NCBI GenBank assembly: GCA_963724665.1
Contig: CAVRVH010000008.1
Span: forward strand, 1 to 64,000
Origin: DASUPK01 sp963724665
GTDB taxonomy: Bacteria > Actinomycetota > Thermoleophilia > Solirubrobacterales > 70-9
Reading direction: 5' to 3'
Length of the DNA stretch: 64,000 bases
A program made the position numbers and the translations under genes. Under the pieces are notes generated by a model. The model was not told the origin of the DNA. It saw nothing but the letters and a program-made list of their open reading frames with translations, and ran no database searches. Positions 42,681-51,060 of the stretch are shown here, piece by piece. Position 1 is the stretch's first letter. Every line of letters starts with the position of its first letter.

Positions 42681-42727
42681 GCTGCTTTCCATGCAAAGCG
42701 GATAGGTGCTTCTCGTCCAAGGCGGTA
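42681..42727. repeat. hairpin repeat pair A+B
   Basis: Type A GCTTTCCATGCAAAGC (42684-42699), eight bases (GGATAGGT), then type B GCTTCTCGTCCAAGGC (42708-42723). Located between the phosphoesterase stop and the glycosidase start; no gene lies in 42593-42808. Confidence 0.85.
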
Positions 42728-42808
42728 GCTCGGCGATGGGGCAGAGTCGGAGCCCCTCGGGCGTCATCTTTCACCATCTCTTGATCAATCGAGCCTAGGC
42801 TTTCTCAA

Positions 42809-44066
42809 GTGGGTGATCTGCGGCAGTCTGGTGCCGGTCCTGCCGTGAATGATCCGCCGGATGCGGCTGACTTGCCTTCCGGCGCGGAGACGCTCGCCCG
42901 CACTGCGGCGCACAGAGAGGAGCGGCGGCGCAAGGCTGCGGCCCGGCGCAAGCGACGCCGGGGACTCCTGGTCTTGGGTGTCCTCCTCGTCCTGCTCTCG
43001 CCGGCGATCTACTCCTACGCGCACTGGATGCTGCGGCCATCGAGCACGCCCTTCTTCGCGAACAGCGTCGAGTGGGTGAGGGCCGATGTCCCCTTCGGCA
43101 ACCAGGTGGTCGATGAGATCGAGCACATCTACTACACCTGGAACGCGCCCTCGAAGGGCGGTCCGCAACTGACGAGCCTGCCGCAGACCGGTGAAGTCCC
43201 TGGGCCGCATGCGAGAAAGCGTGCCTGGCCGCCGCGGATCAAGCCGGTCTTCCGGCACCGGCTTCGCGGCGAGGGTGTCTGGAAGCCGACCGGGCCGCCC
43301 GTCCGGGGTGGTCCGCCGGTGCTGGTGACGACCTTCCGCCCCGAGACCGACTATCCGCGGAACGTCGCCTATCTCGCCTGGTTCGACCACACCCGCACCG
43401 ATCTCGCCTACTACCCGGGGCGCTACGAGCCGCCGAGCGCCGCGGTTCGCGGACCGGCGATGGTCCCGGAGAGCCAGCGCAGGCGGCTGCTGGCGACCTT
43501 CAACGCCGGCTTCATCTACCGAGACGTGAACAACGGCTCGACCGACAACGGCCGCGTCAACGAACCGCTCGCACAGGGCAACGCCACGCTGATCGGCTAC
43601 CGCGACGGCAGGGTCGCAATCAAGATCTGGCATGGCGGCCCGAACGCCGGGCCTGACGTCGCCTGGTCCCGCCAGAGCCTGCCGCCGATCATCTGGCACC
43701 GGCGCCTCAACCCCAACTTGAACGACAGCTCGCAGTGGGGCTTCACGGTCGGCAACGCCGTCCGCGTCTGGCGCACGGGCGTTGGCATCGACCAGCCGCG
43801 GCAACCTGATCTTCGCTGCCGCGGACGACCAGACCGTGATCACCTTGGCGCGAATCCTGCAGCGTGCGGGGGCGGTTCGCGCGATGCAGTTCGACATCAA
43901 CGCCGACTGGCACACCCTGATCACCTACACCCACCTCCACGGCCTCCGCCCGACCCAGATCGGGCCGTCGAACAGACCCGACGGCCGCTACCTGACTCCC
44001 GACGACCGCGACTTCTTCGCGGTTTATCGCCGCCAGCCCGGTGCGGTCATGGTCCCCTTTAACTAG
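42809..44066 (+). CDS. phosphodiester glycosidase family membrane protein (frameshifted)
   Basis: Start GTG 42809. Basic N-terminus RREERRRKAAARRKRRRG, then a membrane anchor LLVLGVLLVLLSPAIYSYAHWM. The extracytoplasmic domain reads PVLVTTFRPETDYPRNVAYLAWFDHTRTDLAYYPG and RRRLLATFNAGFIYRDVNNGSTDNGRVNEPLAQGNATLIGYRDGRVAIKIW. A frame change near 43790 leads to SRGNLIFAAADDQTVITLARILQRAGAVRAMQFDINADWHTLITYTHLHGLRPTQIG, matching the phosphodiester glycosidase (NAGPA-like) pattern with FNAGF and QFDIN. Likely works on wall or surface glycans. Confidence 0.8.
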
Positions 44067-44112
44067 CGCCCTAGTCGCTCCGTCAGTCCGAAACGAAGTA
44101 GGAGACCCGCCG

Positions 44113-45126
44113 TCAGGGCTGCGCCGCGAGCGAGGCGATCCCGCGAACCGTTCCCAGACGGACCAGGCGGCTCACGGGTTCGGCCTCCTGCGTCAGATAG
44201 CGGTCGAAGAATGCGATCGTCACGCGCTCGACGATGTGAAGCTGAGGCCGCTCGTTGGTGTAGGGCGGCAAGTGCGCGGCGCCGAAGAGGGTGAGCAGGA
44301 ACTTGGGCGGCGAAGCCGCGTCGTAGAAGCTCAGCGTGAATCTCGGGAGGTTAATCGTGTCCGCGGTGCCCTGTGTGGCGAGGAGCGGTGGGGTGCCCGG
44401 AGGAAAGCTGAACCCGGCGACCCCCGGGATCCTTGCCCCCGACAGGATCGCGGCGGCACCTACCCGCGGATCGCTAAACCTGCGGTAGTAGGCGACGGCG
44501 AGCGCCGTCTCGCCGCCGTCGGAGTGGCCGGATACCGCGATCCTCTGCGGATCGATCAGGTCTTGGAGCTGGCCGCCCGGCCTGCTGCTCACGGAGAGCA
44601 GCTTCGAGATCACGAAGCTCATGTCGGCAGGCTGGTTTATGAGGTCGGACTCGTCCGGCCCTCCTGGCGCGTGGGCGTTCTCGAGAGGGAATCGCGGGGC
44701 GGCCACGACGAAGCCCGCGCGCGCCCAGGCCTCCAGCAGCCTGGAGTAGGGCGCCGGCGTCAGCTCGAAGCCGTGGCCGAAGACCACGAGGGGAAACGGC
44801 TCGGCGCCGCGTTGGGGAGGCGCATTACGCCGCTCCTTCGCCGACGGAGGACCGAGCGCCGGATACCGGACGTAGGTGACGAGTCCCCGCGGGACGCTGG
44901 CGCCGCCCGGCAGCCTGATGTGGCGCGAGTGGTCAACGAGGCGAAGGATGCGCAGGCCAACCGCGAACGGGGGGCGCGGGGGCCCTGCAGGGGCGGCTGC
45001 AACCCCGGCCTGCGAAAGAGCGCCATCCTGAGCCCGCGCCGGATGGCGCCCCGCGCTCCCCGTGCCGAGCGTCGCGATCGCGAAGGCGCCGACGGCCAGC
45101 GCGAGAACCACGGCTGTCGCCACCAC
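44113..45126 (-). CDS. exported alpha/beta hydrolase (chlorophyllase/PET-hydrolase-like)
   Basis: 337 residues from GTG 45126. Signal peptide VVATAVVLALAVGAFAIATLGTGSA. The catalytic domain shows FPLVVFGHGFELTPAPYSRLLEAWARAGFVVAAPRFPLENA, nucleophile elbow AVSGHSDGGETALAVA (Ser in GHSDGG), an acidic partner around LATQGTADTINLP and a His in TLFGAAHLPPYTNE. Resembles chlorophyllase/platelet-activating-factor acetylhydrolase-like or dienelactone-type lipases. Exported, so it probably acts on outside substrates. Confidence 0.85.
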   Translation of the reverse strand: MVATAVVLALAVGAFAIATLGTGSAGRHPARAQDGALSQAGVAAAPAGPPRPPFAVGLRILRLVDHSRHIRLPGGASVPRGLVTYVRYPALGPPSAKERRNAPPQRGAEPFPLVVFGHGFELTPAPYSRLLEAWARAGFVVAAPRFPLENAHAPGGPDESDLINQPADMSFVISKLLSVSSRPGGQLQDLIDPQRIAVSGHSDGGETALAVAYYRRFSDPRVGAAAILSGARIPGVAGFSFPPGTPPLLATQGTADTINLPRFTLSFYDAASPPKFLLTLFGAAHLPPYTNERPQLHIVERVTIAFFDRYLTQEAEPVSRLVRLGTVRGIASLAAQP

Positions 45127-45254
45127 CCTCCACTTCAGATAAGGAGCCCTCCCGGTCTGGATGCATTCACCTCCTCTTCCTCCTGCTCTTGACGATGCAA
45201 AGCGACAACTTGTGGCGGCCGAGGGAGAACCGCGGTCCGCCGAGATCGGGTCGG

Positions 45255-45315
45255 GATTCGCTGGGCCGGTCGGTGAGTTTGGAGGTACCAGCCGTGGTAC
45301 CGAACCGAGCGAATC
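45255..45315. repeat. 61-nt nested inverted repeat
   Basis: Outer arms GATTCGCT (45255-45262) and AGCGAATC (45308-45315), inner arms GGTACCA (45284-45290) and TGGTACC (45295-45301) with loop GCCG. It could form a cruciform or structured RNA. It lies 66 bases before the tRNA 3' fragment, in an otherwise gene-free stretch (45127-45608) that also has two copies of CAGCGAACG (45317-45325 and 45367-45375). Confidence 0.6.
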
Positions 45316-45380
45316 TCAGCGAACGATAGGTGACCCCAGATCGACTGTTAGGAGGCTAAATGCCCCCAGCGAACGCCCCC

Positions 45381-45434
<54 letters not shown>

Positions 45435-45440
45435 GGGAAG

Positions 45441-45467
45441 CCCCGCAGATTGCGGGGTTTCTCTTTT
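45441..45467 (+). terminator. rho-independent terminator after tRNA fragment
   Basis: CCCCGCA, loop GAT, TGCGGGG, then TTTCTCTTTT. A 7-bp GC stem with a T-rich run, placed six bases after the tRNA 3' end, as for a functional tRNA transcript. Confidence 0.85.
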
Positions 45468-45608
45468 GGCCCCTCCCGCTGCCTTCGGGCCGTTCAGCTG
45501 AGCGCTCGCGCCGGACTCTCCCGGCCTTGCGGACACGTAGCGTGGGGCCGCTCCCGCCGGGGTCAGAGCGGTGACCGGGGGCGAAGCAGGCAAGCGTAAG
45601 CTGTTTGG

Positions 45609-46907
45609 TTGCAGTCTGGACGTTCGAAATTGCGCCGAGCGGCTACCCCCAACGCGACTTCATTCGGTCCGCGCGGGTGCGCGGTCGCAACAGCGGTGCT
45701 CTGCGCGACCTTGGGCTTGCTGGCCGTTGGCTGCTTTGGTGGTTCGACGCGGGGCGTGGCGGCACACGGCGTGCGGTTATCGATCACGCCAGCCGGCGGC
45801 GGCGTCGATAACGCGCCGAACCGAGGGATCACGGTGAGGGTGGCGGGAGGCGGGATCAGCAAGGTGATCGTGCGTACCGGCGGCGACCCGGTTGTCGGGA
45901 GGCTCAACGCAGCCCGGACGGTTTGGCGCAGCACCTGGGCGCTGAACGTCTCGCAGCGCTACACCGTCACCGCAACCGCCACGGGAACCTCGGGGAACCC
46001 GGTGACGCGGACCAGCTCGTTTCGCACGTTCACGCCAAGAAATACGTTCTCGACGAGGGTCGTTGAGGGATACCGCCAGACCTACGGCGTGGGGATGCCG
46101 ATCATCCTGTACTTCAGCCGACCGATCAAGAACAAGCCCGCGGTTGAGCGGGCGCTTCAGATCAGCACTTCCAAGCCTGTCGTAGGCGCCTGGCGCTGGG
46201 ACAGCCAGTGCGGAACTGCGCCGGAATGCCTGTACTTCCGCCCGCGCCACTACTGGCGTCCGCACACGCGAGTGAGCTTCACCGCTCACCTGAACGGACT
46301 CGAGGTCGCACCCGGGGTCTACGGACACCACACCCTGACCCAGACGTTCACAATCGGCACCTCGCTCATCGCGGTTGTGAGCACCGCACACCACTACCTG
46401 AACGTCTTCCGCGACGGGAAGAAGTTCGCGCACTGGCCGATCAGTACCGGACGGCCCGGTGACGACACCCCGGATGGCACCTATCTGACAATCGAGAAGG
46501 CGAACCCAGTCGACATGGTTGGCCCCGGCTACAACATCGAGGTGCCCCTGTCGGTCCGGATCACCTGGAGCGGCGACTACCTGCACGACGCCTTCTGGTC
46601 GGTGGGCGAGCAGGGATCCACAAACGTCAGCCACGGCTGCGTCAACATGTCGCCGGCTGACGCCGCGATCTACTACAGGATGGCGGTTCCGGGCGACCCG
46701 GTGAGGATCACCGGCAGCCCACGCGCAGGGACCTGGGACAACGGCTGGACCATGTGGTTCCTGCCCTGGAATCGGTGGGTGCGCGGCAGCGCGCTGCACC
46801 AAGCGGTCCGGGCCGGCCCGAATGGCAGCACGTTCGTCAGCCCTCACCTTCCCCGCAACCACCGGCACACCACCACTCGGAAGGCCCACAACCGGGCGCT
46901 CTCCTGA
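45609..46907 (+). CDS. L,D-transpeptidase with Ig-like domain, lipoprotein
   Basis: 432 residues. A lipobox LLAVGC follows the hydrophobic segment AVATAVLCATLGLLAVGC, so it is anchored to the membrane. Two beta-rich Ig-like regions (about 50-245, RLSITPAGGGVDNAPNRGITVRVAGG to HTLTQTFTIGTS) precede the YkuD domain, whose catalytic motif is VSHGCVNMSPADAAIYYRMAVPGDPVRI. It forms 3-3 crosslinks in peptidoglycan. Similar to Mycobacterium LdtMt2-type layout. Located directly after the tRNA fragment; 46908-47102 has no gene. Confidence 0.9.
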   Translation: MQSGRSKLRRAATPNATSFGPRGCAVATAVLCATLGLLAVGCFGGSTRGVAAHGVRLSITPAGGGVDNAPNRGITVRVAGGGISKVIVRTGGDPVVGRLNAARTVWRSTWALNVSQRYTVTATATGTSGNPVTRTSSFRTFTPRNTFSTRVVEGYRQTYGVGMPIILYFSRPIKNKPAVERALQISTSKPVVGAWRWDSQCGTAPECLYFRPRHYWRPHTRVSFTAHLNGLEVAPGVYGHHTLTQTFTIGTSLIAVVSTAHHYLNVFRDGKKFAHWPISTGRPGDDTPDGTYLTIEKANPVDMVGPGYNIEVPLSVRITWSGDYLHDAFWSVGEQGSTNVSHGCVNMSPADAAIYYRMAVPGDPVRITGSPRAGTWDNGWTMWFLPWNRWVRGSALHQAVRAGPNGSTFVSPHLPRNHRHTTTRKAHNRALS

Positions 46908-47102
46908 GCCGGACATTGCCGGCGATCTGATCGCAGTCTCGCCGATCCAACCCGCGTCCGATGAGCCATGACGCCCGTCGAACCCGCGTAGGCACGTGGG
47001 GGTCGCCGAGCTCGGCCGCCAAGTCGAGCTGTTGGCAAATGTCTTTCGGCCGGTTGCCGTTCCCTTGAGCTTCTTAGTACGCACTCCCAGGGGTTCTTGG
47101 CT

Positions 47103-47122
47103 CCTGCTTTTCGTCCAAGCAG
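47103..47122. repeat. hairpin repeat, type B
   Basis: CCTGCTTTTCGTCCAAGCAG contains the type B core and ends at the base before the SnoaL stop codon (47123-47125). A type A partner is missing here. Confidence 0.7.
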
Positions 47123-47518
47123 CTACTCCGACAGCCCGGCGGCTTCGAGGGCTTCAGCCCACTCGCCGTAGTCCTTGAGATGAGTGCACAGCCCGTCCCG
47201 GTAGGTCACCAGGAACGCCACGGAAATCTCCTGCTCGATCCCGCTCCCTCTTCCGATCATGCGGAGCGTCCCCAACCCCAACACTCGGTCTCCGAGATCC
47301 CGTACATCGGAGAAGTGAAACTTGAACACCTCCCAGGAGCCCGCGATGTCAGCGAACAACCGCCTCAGGTCATCGAGCCCTGAGTAGTCGCCCTCCAGCG
47401 CAGCGATCTGAGGCTCGACGACCGCATCCGGGTGATAGTCCTTCAGCCAGCGCTCGATGTCGCCGCGGTTGTAGGCCTCAACGCCCTCCAAAAACCGATC
47501 GACGTTCTCCTGCGACAT
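47123..47518 (-). CDS. SnoaL-like protein (MSQENV type), copy 1
   Basis: 131 residues from ATG 47518 (MSQENVDRFLEGVEAYNRGD). NTF2-like pattern: a long first helix, IERWLKDYHPDAVVEPQIAALEGDYSG, LRRLFADIAGSWEVFKFHFSDVRDLGDRVLGLGTLRMIGRGSGIEQEISVAFLVTYRDG and terminal AEALEAAGLSE. The ATG sits inside the block GATACTGCGTGGGCGATGTCG. The gene is bounded by type B at its stop and type A at its start. It may be an epoxide hydrolase or isomerase; Thermoleophilia carry many paralogues. Confidence 0.82.
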   Translation of the reverse strand: MSQENVDRFLEGVEAYNRGDIERWLKDYHPDAVVEPQIAALEGDYSGLDDLRRLFADIAGSWEVFKFHFSDVRDLGDRVLGLGTLRMIGRGSGIEQEISVAFLVTYRDGLCTHLKDYGEWAEALEAAGLSE

Positions 47519-47550
47519 CGCCCACGCAGTATCTCTCGCGACTGACCGAA

Positions 47551-47600
47551 AGTGCTGCTTTCCATGCAAAGCGGATAGCCGCTTCTTGTCCAAAGCAGCT
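47551..47600. repeat. hairpin repeat pair A+B
   Basis: Type A GCTTTCCATGCAAAGC (47557-47572), eight bases, type B GCTTCTTGTCCAAAGC (47581-47596). It separates the SnoaL gene from the jelly-roll-like gene whose stop is at 47615. Confidence 0.85.
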
Positions 47601-47614
47601 ATCTCACGGAAGGC

Positions 47615-48289
47615 TCAGACGGGCAGCAGGTTCGCCTTCCTACGACACTTCCTCCGCGCCTTCTTTGAGTGCTTCTTCTTGCACTTCTTGAGCGCAGCTG
47701 CGCGTTGGCCGGTCGCGGGTGTGTTGGACGGGGTCGCTTCGAACACTGCAGTCACGTTGCCTCGAACGTTGTTGGCGTCGAAGCTGAACGTTCCCGTCTG
47801 GTTGTCAGCAAGGTCCCCGACGAGAGCGAAGCGAGTGGCGGGACTTGCATCGAAATCGCAGGCGTTGCTGACCATGTTGGCATTCGCATCGTTGAGCCCG
47901 AGCACATCCCCTGCCTGGACAGGGATGCTGACGGGGAAAGTGTTGATGGTGCCTGCAGTCAGAGCGCGGAGATCGTGGCCTACGACCCTGTAGTCCATCG
48001 GGTCGGCGACCTTGCGGAAGATCTTCATCTTCAACATCTGGCCCGCACCAGGGCCGGCGCTGGTGCTCCAAGACGTGATCGTGCCCGCCCCCGGGATGAC
48101 GTATGAGTTGCCGCCTGTGGTGGGGTTGAAAAGGTCCACCGGTCCTGTGTTGCAGATGCTGGCCGGAGGAGACCCCGGAGCAAGTTGACCGATTGTCACC
48201 GACGCCCGCGCGGCGCCCGCCGCAGCGAGCGAGGCGATTGCCACGGCGGCGAGCGTCACGCACTTCCGACTGAACAACGAACGGAGCAT
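47615..48289 (-). CDS. exported jelly-roll-like protein with RKCRRK tail, copy 3
   Basis: 224 residues. Signal peptide LFSRKCVTLAAVAIASLAAAGAARAS. The module ITSWSTSAGPGAGQMLKMKIFRKVADPMDYRVVGHDLRALTAGTINTFPVSIPVQAGDVLGLNDANAN aligns with the one in 30418-31386 (LTSWRFHSSG ... IPVDQGDLLGL), showing common descent. The C-terminus is LKKCKKKHSKKARRKCRRK, a strongly basic Cys tail. Probably surface-attached, function unknown. Confidence 0.75.
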   Translation of the reverse strand: MLRSLFSRKCVTLAAVAIASLAAAGAARASVTIGQLAPGSPPASICNTGPVDLFNPTTGGNSYVIPGAGTITSWSTSAGPGAGQMLKMKIFRKVADPMDYRVVGHDLRALTAGTINTFPVSIPVQAGDVLGLNDANANMVSNACDFDASPATRFALVGDLADNQTGTFSFDANNVRGNVTAVFEATPSNTPATGQRAAALKKCKKKHSKKARRKCRRKANLLPV

Positions 48290-48410
48290 CTTGACCTCCG
48301 AGGTCGAGCCTTCTAGGACTTTGGAGCGGTGGCTAACCGCCGCCGCTCCGTTACTCCGCTTGTACGGCGATGGCCGACCGCGGGATTGCCCGGGGAGATG
48401 GGGAGGAGGT

Positions 48411-48433
48411 GCCGCTTTCCATGCAAGAGCGGC
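48411..48433. repeat. hairpin repeat, type A
   Basis: GCCGCTTTCCATGCAAGAGCGGC, type A with an enlarged stem, in the gap between the exported protein start and the small ORF at 48491. Confidence 0.7.
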
Positions 48434-48490
48434 TACGTGGTCAGCACGGGTCCGCTACAGGTCGTTGGGTGGAATCATCTCGGCACGGAA

Positions 48491-48697
48491 ATGGAATTCC
48501 GGGTCGAGAGGGAGATGGATCAGCACTGGTACCGCGTTGAGGACGCGGTCGAGGCGACCTCTGCCGCTAAGGCGGTTGAGTCCTGCGCCAACACCGAGGG
48601 GACATATAGCGCCCGACCGGCTGCGACCCCCAACGTTTCACCCGAGCTTTTTGCGGTGCCTTCCTCCGGGCATCCCGTCCGTTTGTCCCGTCGCTAG
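48491..48697 (+). CDS. possible small protein (68 aa)
   Basis: MEFRVEREMDQHWYRVEDAVEATSAAKAVESCANTEGTYSARPAATPNVSPELFAVPSSGHPVRLSRR. Segment WYRVEDAVEATSAAKAVESCANTEGTYSARP ... ELFAVP has the pattern of a small alpha-beta conserved domain, as I recall from actinobacterial genomes. No ribosome site is clear and the frame continues upstream through the repeat. It is a plausible but unconfirmed gene. Confidence 0.45.
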   Translation: MEFRVEREMDQHWYRVEDAVEATSAAKAVESCANTEGTYSARPAATPNVSPELFAVPSSGHPVRLSRR

Positions 48698-48827
48698 CTG
48701 TGTCCCGTCACGCGTCGAGCAAGCCCGCTGACGAATCTGCCCACGGCGCGAAACGGCGCTGACAAGGCGCGAGTGATCTGCATGACGCGAGGCTAGTGCC
48801 GCCACTTCAAGCGATTCGTAAGGAACC

Positions 48828-48849
48828 GCCGCTTCTCGTCCAAAGCGGC
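48828..48849. repeat. hairpin repeat, type B
   Basis: GCCGCTTCTCGTCC, AAAGCGGC gives a stem GCCGCTT/AAAGCGGC. It ends at the SnoaL copy 2 stop codon (48849-48851), exactly as at 47103. Confidence 0.8.
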
Positions 48850-49271
48850 TACTCGGACAGCCCGGCGGCGGCGAGACCATCGGCCCGCTCCTGATACTCC
48901 TCGATGCGGCGGAGCTTGCCGCCTTCGACCATGTTGATGTGAGCCAACTCCATGTCGATTGGAACCCCGCTTTCTGCTCCGTGACCTGAGAAGCGGACCC
49001 AGACGAACGCCCGATCGCCGTTGGTCCGGATCTCAAGCGGCTCCACCTGCAGGTCGGGATAGGCCTCGACCCATCGCCCTATCTGCCTCCTCACCGCCTC
49101 GATGCCCCGGTGAATCGCGGGGTCAGGGTCGCTGGCGGAGTTCACGTACACGCCGTCGGGATGCCAGATATCCAGCGAGGCAAGCTCTTGCTCGTCAACG
49201 GGGTCTCGGTCGGCTTGGTTGAACCTGGCGTATCCCCGACGGATGAAATCTTCGACACTCTCCTGAGACAT
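48849..49271 (-). CDS. SnoaL-like protein (MSQESV type), copy 2
   Basis: 140 residues from ATG 49271 (MSQESVEDFIRRGYARFNQADRDP). NTF2-like fold elements ELASLDIWHPDGVYVNSASDPDPAIHRGIEAVRRQIGRWVEAYPDLQVEPLEIRTNGDRAFVWVRFSGHG and HINMVEGGKLRRIEEYQERADGLAAAGLSE. Ends with the same AAAGLSE as copy 1. The ATG is again inside the GGGATACTGCGTGGGCGATGTC block. Flanked by type B (stop side) and type A (49296-49320, start side). Confidence 0.82.
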   Translation of the reverse strand: MSQESVEDFIRRGYARFNQADRDPVDEQELASLDIWHPDGVYVNSASDPDPAIHRGIEAVRRQIGRWVEAYPDLQVEPLEIRTNGDRAFVWVRFSGHGAESGVPIDMELAHINMVEGGKLRRIEEYQERADGLAAAGLSE

Positions 49272-49295
49272 CGCCCACGCAGTATCCCGCCAGAG

Positions 49296-49320
49296 GCGCT
49301 GCTTTCCATGCAAAGCAGCG
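49296..49320. repeat. hairpin repeat, type A
   Basis: GCGCTGCTTTCC, ATGC, AAAGCAGCG: perfect 8-bp-plus stem (CGCTGCTTT/AAAGCAGCG). Upstream of the SnoaL copy 2 start and just before the SHOCT gene. Confidence 0.8.
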
Positions 49321-49375
49321 TTTCTGCCTCATGCTCGGCGCCTGGCGGCTGGGTAGTCTCCGGGCGGGAGAAGGA

Positions 49376-50131
49376 ATGGGTTACCTGATCAAAGCGCCGC
49401 TGGGCCTCGGCATGTTCATCGGCGGGATCGTGCTCTTCAACGTCAAGCTCGTCTCGTTGCTCCAGACAGGCACCTGCGCGTCTGGGAACGTCAACTATCA
49501 GATCGCTCCCGGTCATCAGTGCCCAAGCGGAACCGGGACCGACATCCTTCTCCTCATGGCCGGGATCTTCGGGGGGTTGATCGGGGCGGGGATCTTCGCT
49601 TCTCGCGGCGATCCGCCGTGGAACAAGGACCGACCGATCAACAGCGCGAGCAGCTTCAGCTTCGGGGTTTTCGCCTGGGGACTCTTCTTCACGGCGACGG
49701 GCGCGACCTCACTGATTGCGTCCCTCAGCGACCAGCAGATCCAGGGCTCAAACGGCGGGCAGCTCGGCGGCCTGATTGTGGGCGGGGTGTTCCTGGCCAT
49801 GGGAGTGCCGGCACTTGCGACATCCCTGTGGGGATTGGTCAGCGGGATCGGCAAACGCGACGAGCGCCCCGCCACGGCCACCGCAGGGATGGGCGGGATG
49901 ACCAGCGGTCCCATGGCGCCGATGAGCGCCGGGTTGAATCAGGCCCGCTCGATGCAGCAGTTCAGCAGCCGGCTTCCATGGGGCACCACCGGACCCGCGA
50001 CGACCGGCGGAGGCGGTGGGACCGGCGGCCAGATCGCCAAGCTTGAGCGGCTCCAGAAGCTGCGCGAGTCGGGCGCGCTCACCGATTCGGAGTTCGAGCG
50101 CGAGAAGGCCAAGATTCTGTCCGAGAACTAG
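49376..50131 (+). CDS. membrane protein with C-terminal SHOCT domain
   Basis: 251 residues from ATG 49376 with GGGAGAAGGA as ribosome site. Four hydrophobic helices (LGLGMFIGGIVLFNVKLVSLL, ILLLMAGIFGGLIGAGIFA, SFGVFAWGLFFTATGATSLIASL, GQLGGLIVGGVFLAMGVPALATSLWG), a Gly/Ala-rich linker and the SHOCT motif QIAKLERLQKLRESGALTDSEFEREKAKILSEN (short C-terminal oligomerisation domain). Function unknown. Confidence 0.8.
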   Translation: MGYLIKAPLGLGMFIGGIVLFNVKLVSLLQTGTCASGNVNYQIAPGHQCPSGTGTDILLLMAGIFGGLIGAGIFASRGDPPWNKDRPINSASSFSFGVFAWGLFFTATGATSLIASLSDQQIQGSNGGQLGGLIVGGVFLAMGVPALATSLWGLVSGIGKRDERPATATAGMGGMTSGPMAPMSAGLNQARSMQQFSSRLPWGTTGPATTGGGGGTGGQIAKLERLQKLRESGALTDSEFEREKAKILSEN

Positions 50132-50135
50132 CGCC

Positions 50136-50279
50136 TACCTGACCACGACGGAGATCAGCGACCAGCCGGCCGCGGGGGGCGTGCTCGGCAGCTCAGCGAC
50201 GGCGGCGAAGCGGCGGAAGTGCAAGCGCCCGAAGCATCACGCTCGCAGCTCCCGCCGCTGTCACCGCAAGCACCGCTGA
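50136..50279 (+). pseudogene. remnant of a Lys/Arg-rich exported protein C-terminus
   Basis: After the SHOCT stop the frame beginning near 50136 reads YLTTTEISDQPAAGGVLGSSATAAKRRKCKRPKHHARSSRRCHRKHR with a stop at 50277-50279. The KRRKCKRPKHHARSSRRCHRKHR end is like the tails of the exported proteins at 47615-48289. No start or domain precedes it, so it looks like a leftover fragment. Confidence 0.4.
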
Positions 50280-50972
50280 CTAACCTGTCTCCTGCTGATT
50301 GTCCTGCGGGTTCGGGGCTCGCTGGATGACCACCTCGCAATTGCGCACGTGGTCCAGGTCGCCGAGATCCACGATCGCGATGTCGCGGTCGCGGCCGCAA
50401 TCGACCGTGTCGGACTCGCCGTCATTGACGTGGATCACGTCATGACCTCGGCCGCCGAACACCGTGTCTCCACCGGGTAGGGCAGCGTCCGCCTGTGCGA
50501 GGGCATAGATGACGTCGTCATCCGGCCCTCCGAACACGGTGTCGACGCCGACCCCGGCGAAGAGGAGGTCATTCCCCCGCCCGCCGCGGACGATGTCGTC
50601 GCCGTTGCGCCCCCGGAGCTGGTCCGGGCCCTGGCGGCCGAGCAGGACGTCGTTGCCGTCCTGGCCGAACACGGTGTCCGCACCGCGTCCGCCGTCCACC
50701 ATGTCGTTCCCGGGCCCGGCATCGACGCCGTCGTTGCCCGGGCCGCTGAAGACGGTGTCATTGCCGTCTCCCGCGTTGACCAGATCGTTGCCTGAGAGGG
50801 CGAACACCGAATCGTCCCCGCCCAAGGCCTCGATCTGATCTGCTCGATGCGTCCCGAACAACTGGTTCGGGTTGTCATCACCAACGATCGTCGCCGCCAG
50901 CGCGACGGTGGCCCCCGCTGCAGCCATCGCCATCACGGCGACGACGATCAGTCCCATCGTCTTCTGTCGCAT
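50280..50972 (-). CDS. exported calcium-binding RTX-type repeat protein
   Basis: 230 residues. Signal peptide MGLIVVAVMAMAAAGATVALAA. It is followed by about ten nonapeptide repeats of the hemolysin type (GGDDSVFALSGND, AGDGNDTVFSGPGND, AGPGNDMVDGGRGAD, VFGQDGNDVLLGRQGPDQ, GRNGDDIVRGGRGND, VFGGPDDDVIYA). These fold into a beta-roll with calcium between turns. The C-terminus DTVDCGRDRDIAIVDLGDLDHVRNCEVV carries a Cys pair. Secreted through the general pathway, not through type I. Confidence 0.88.
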   Translation of the reverse strand: MRQKTMGLIVVAVMAMAAAGATVALAATIVGDDNPNQLFGTHRADQIEALGGDDSVFALSGNDLVNAGDGNDTVFSGPGNDGVDAGPGNDMVDGGRGADTVFGQDGNDVLLGRQGPDQLRGRNGDDIVRGGRGNDLLFAGVGVDTVFGGPDDDVIYALAQADAALPGGDTVFGGRGHDVIHVNDGESDTVDCGRDRDIAIVDLGDLDHVRNCEVVIQRAPNPQDNQQETG

Positions 50973-51060
50973 CCGAATCCCTCCCTGGGATCGTTGTGGT
51001 CCCTAAAACATCTTTGGGTTGCCCCAGTTGCGGTTTCGCGAGACAGATAGCGTGCGGGCC

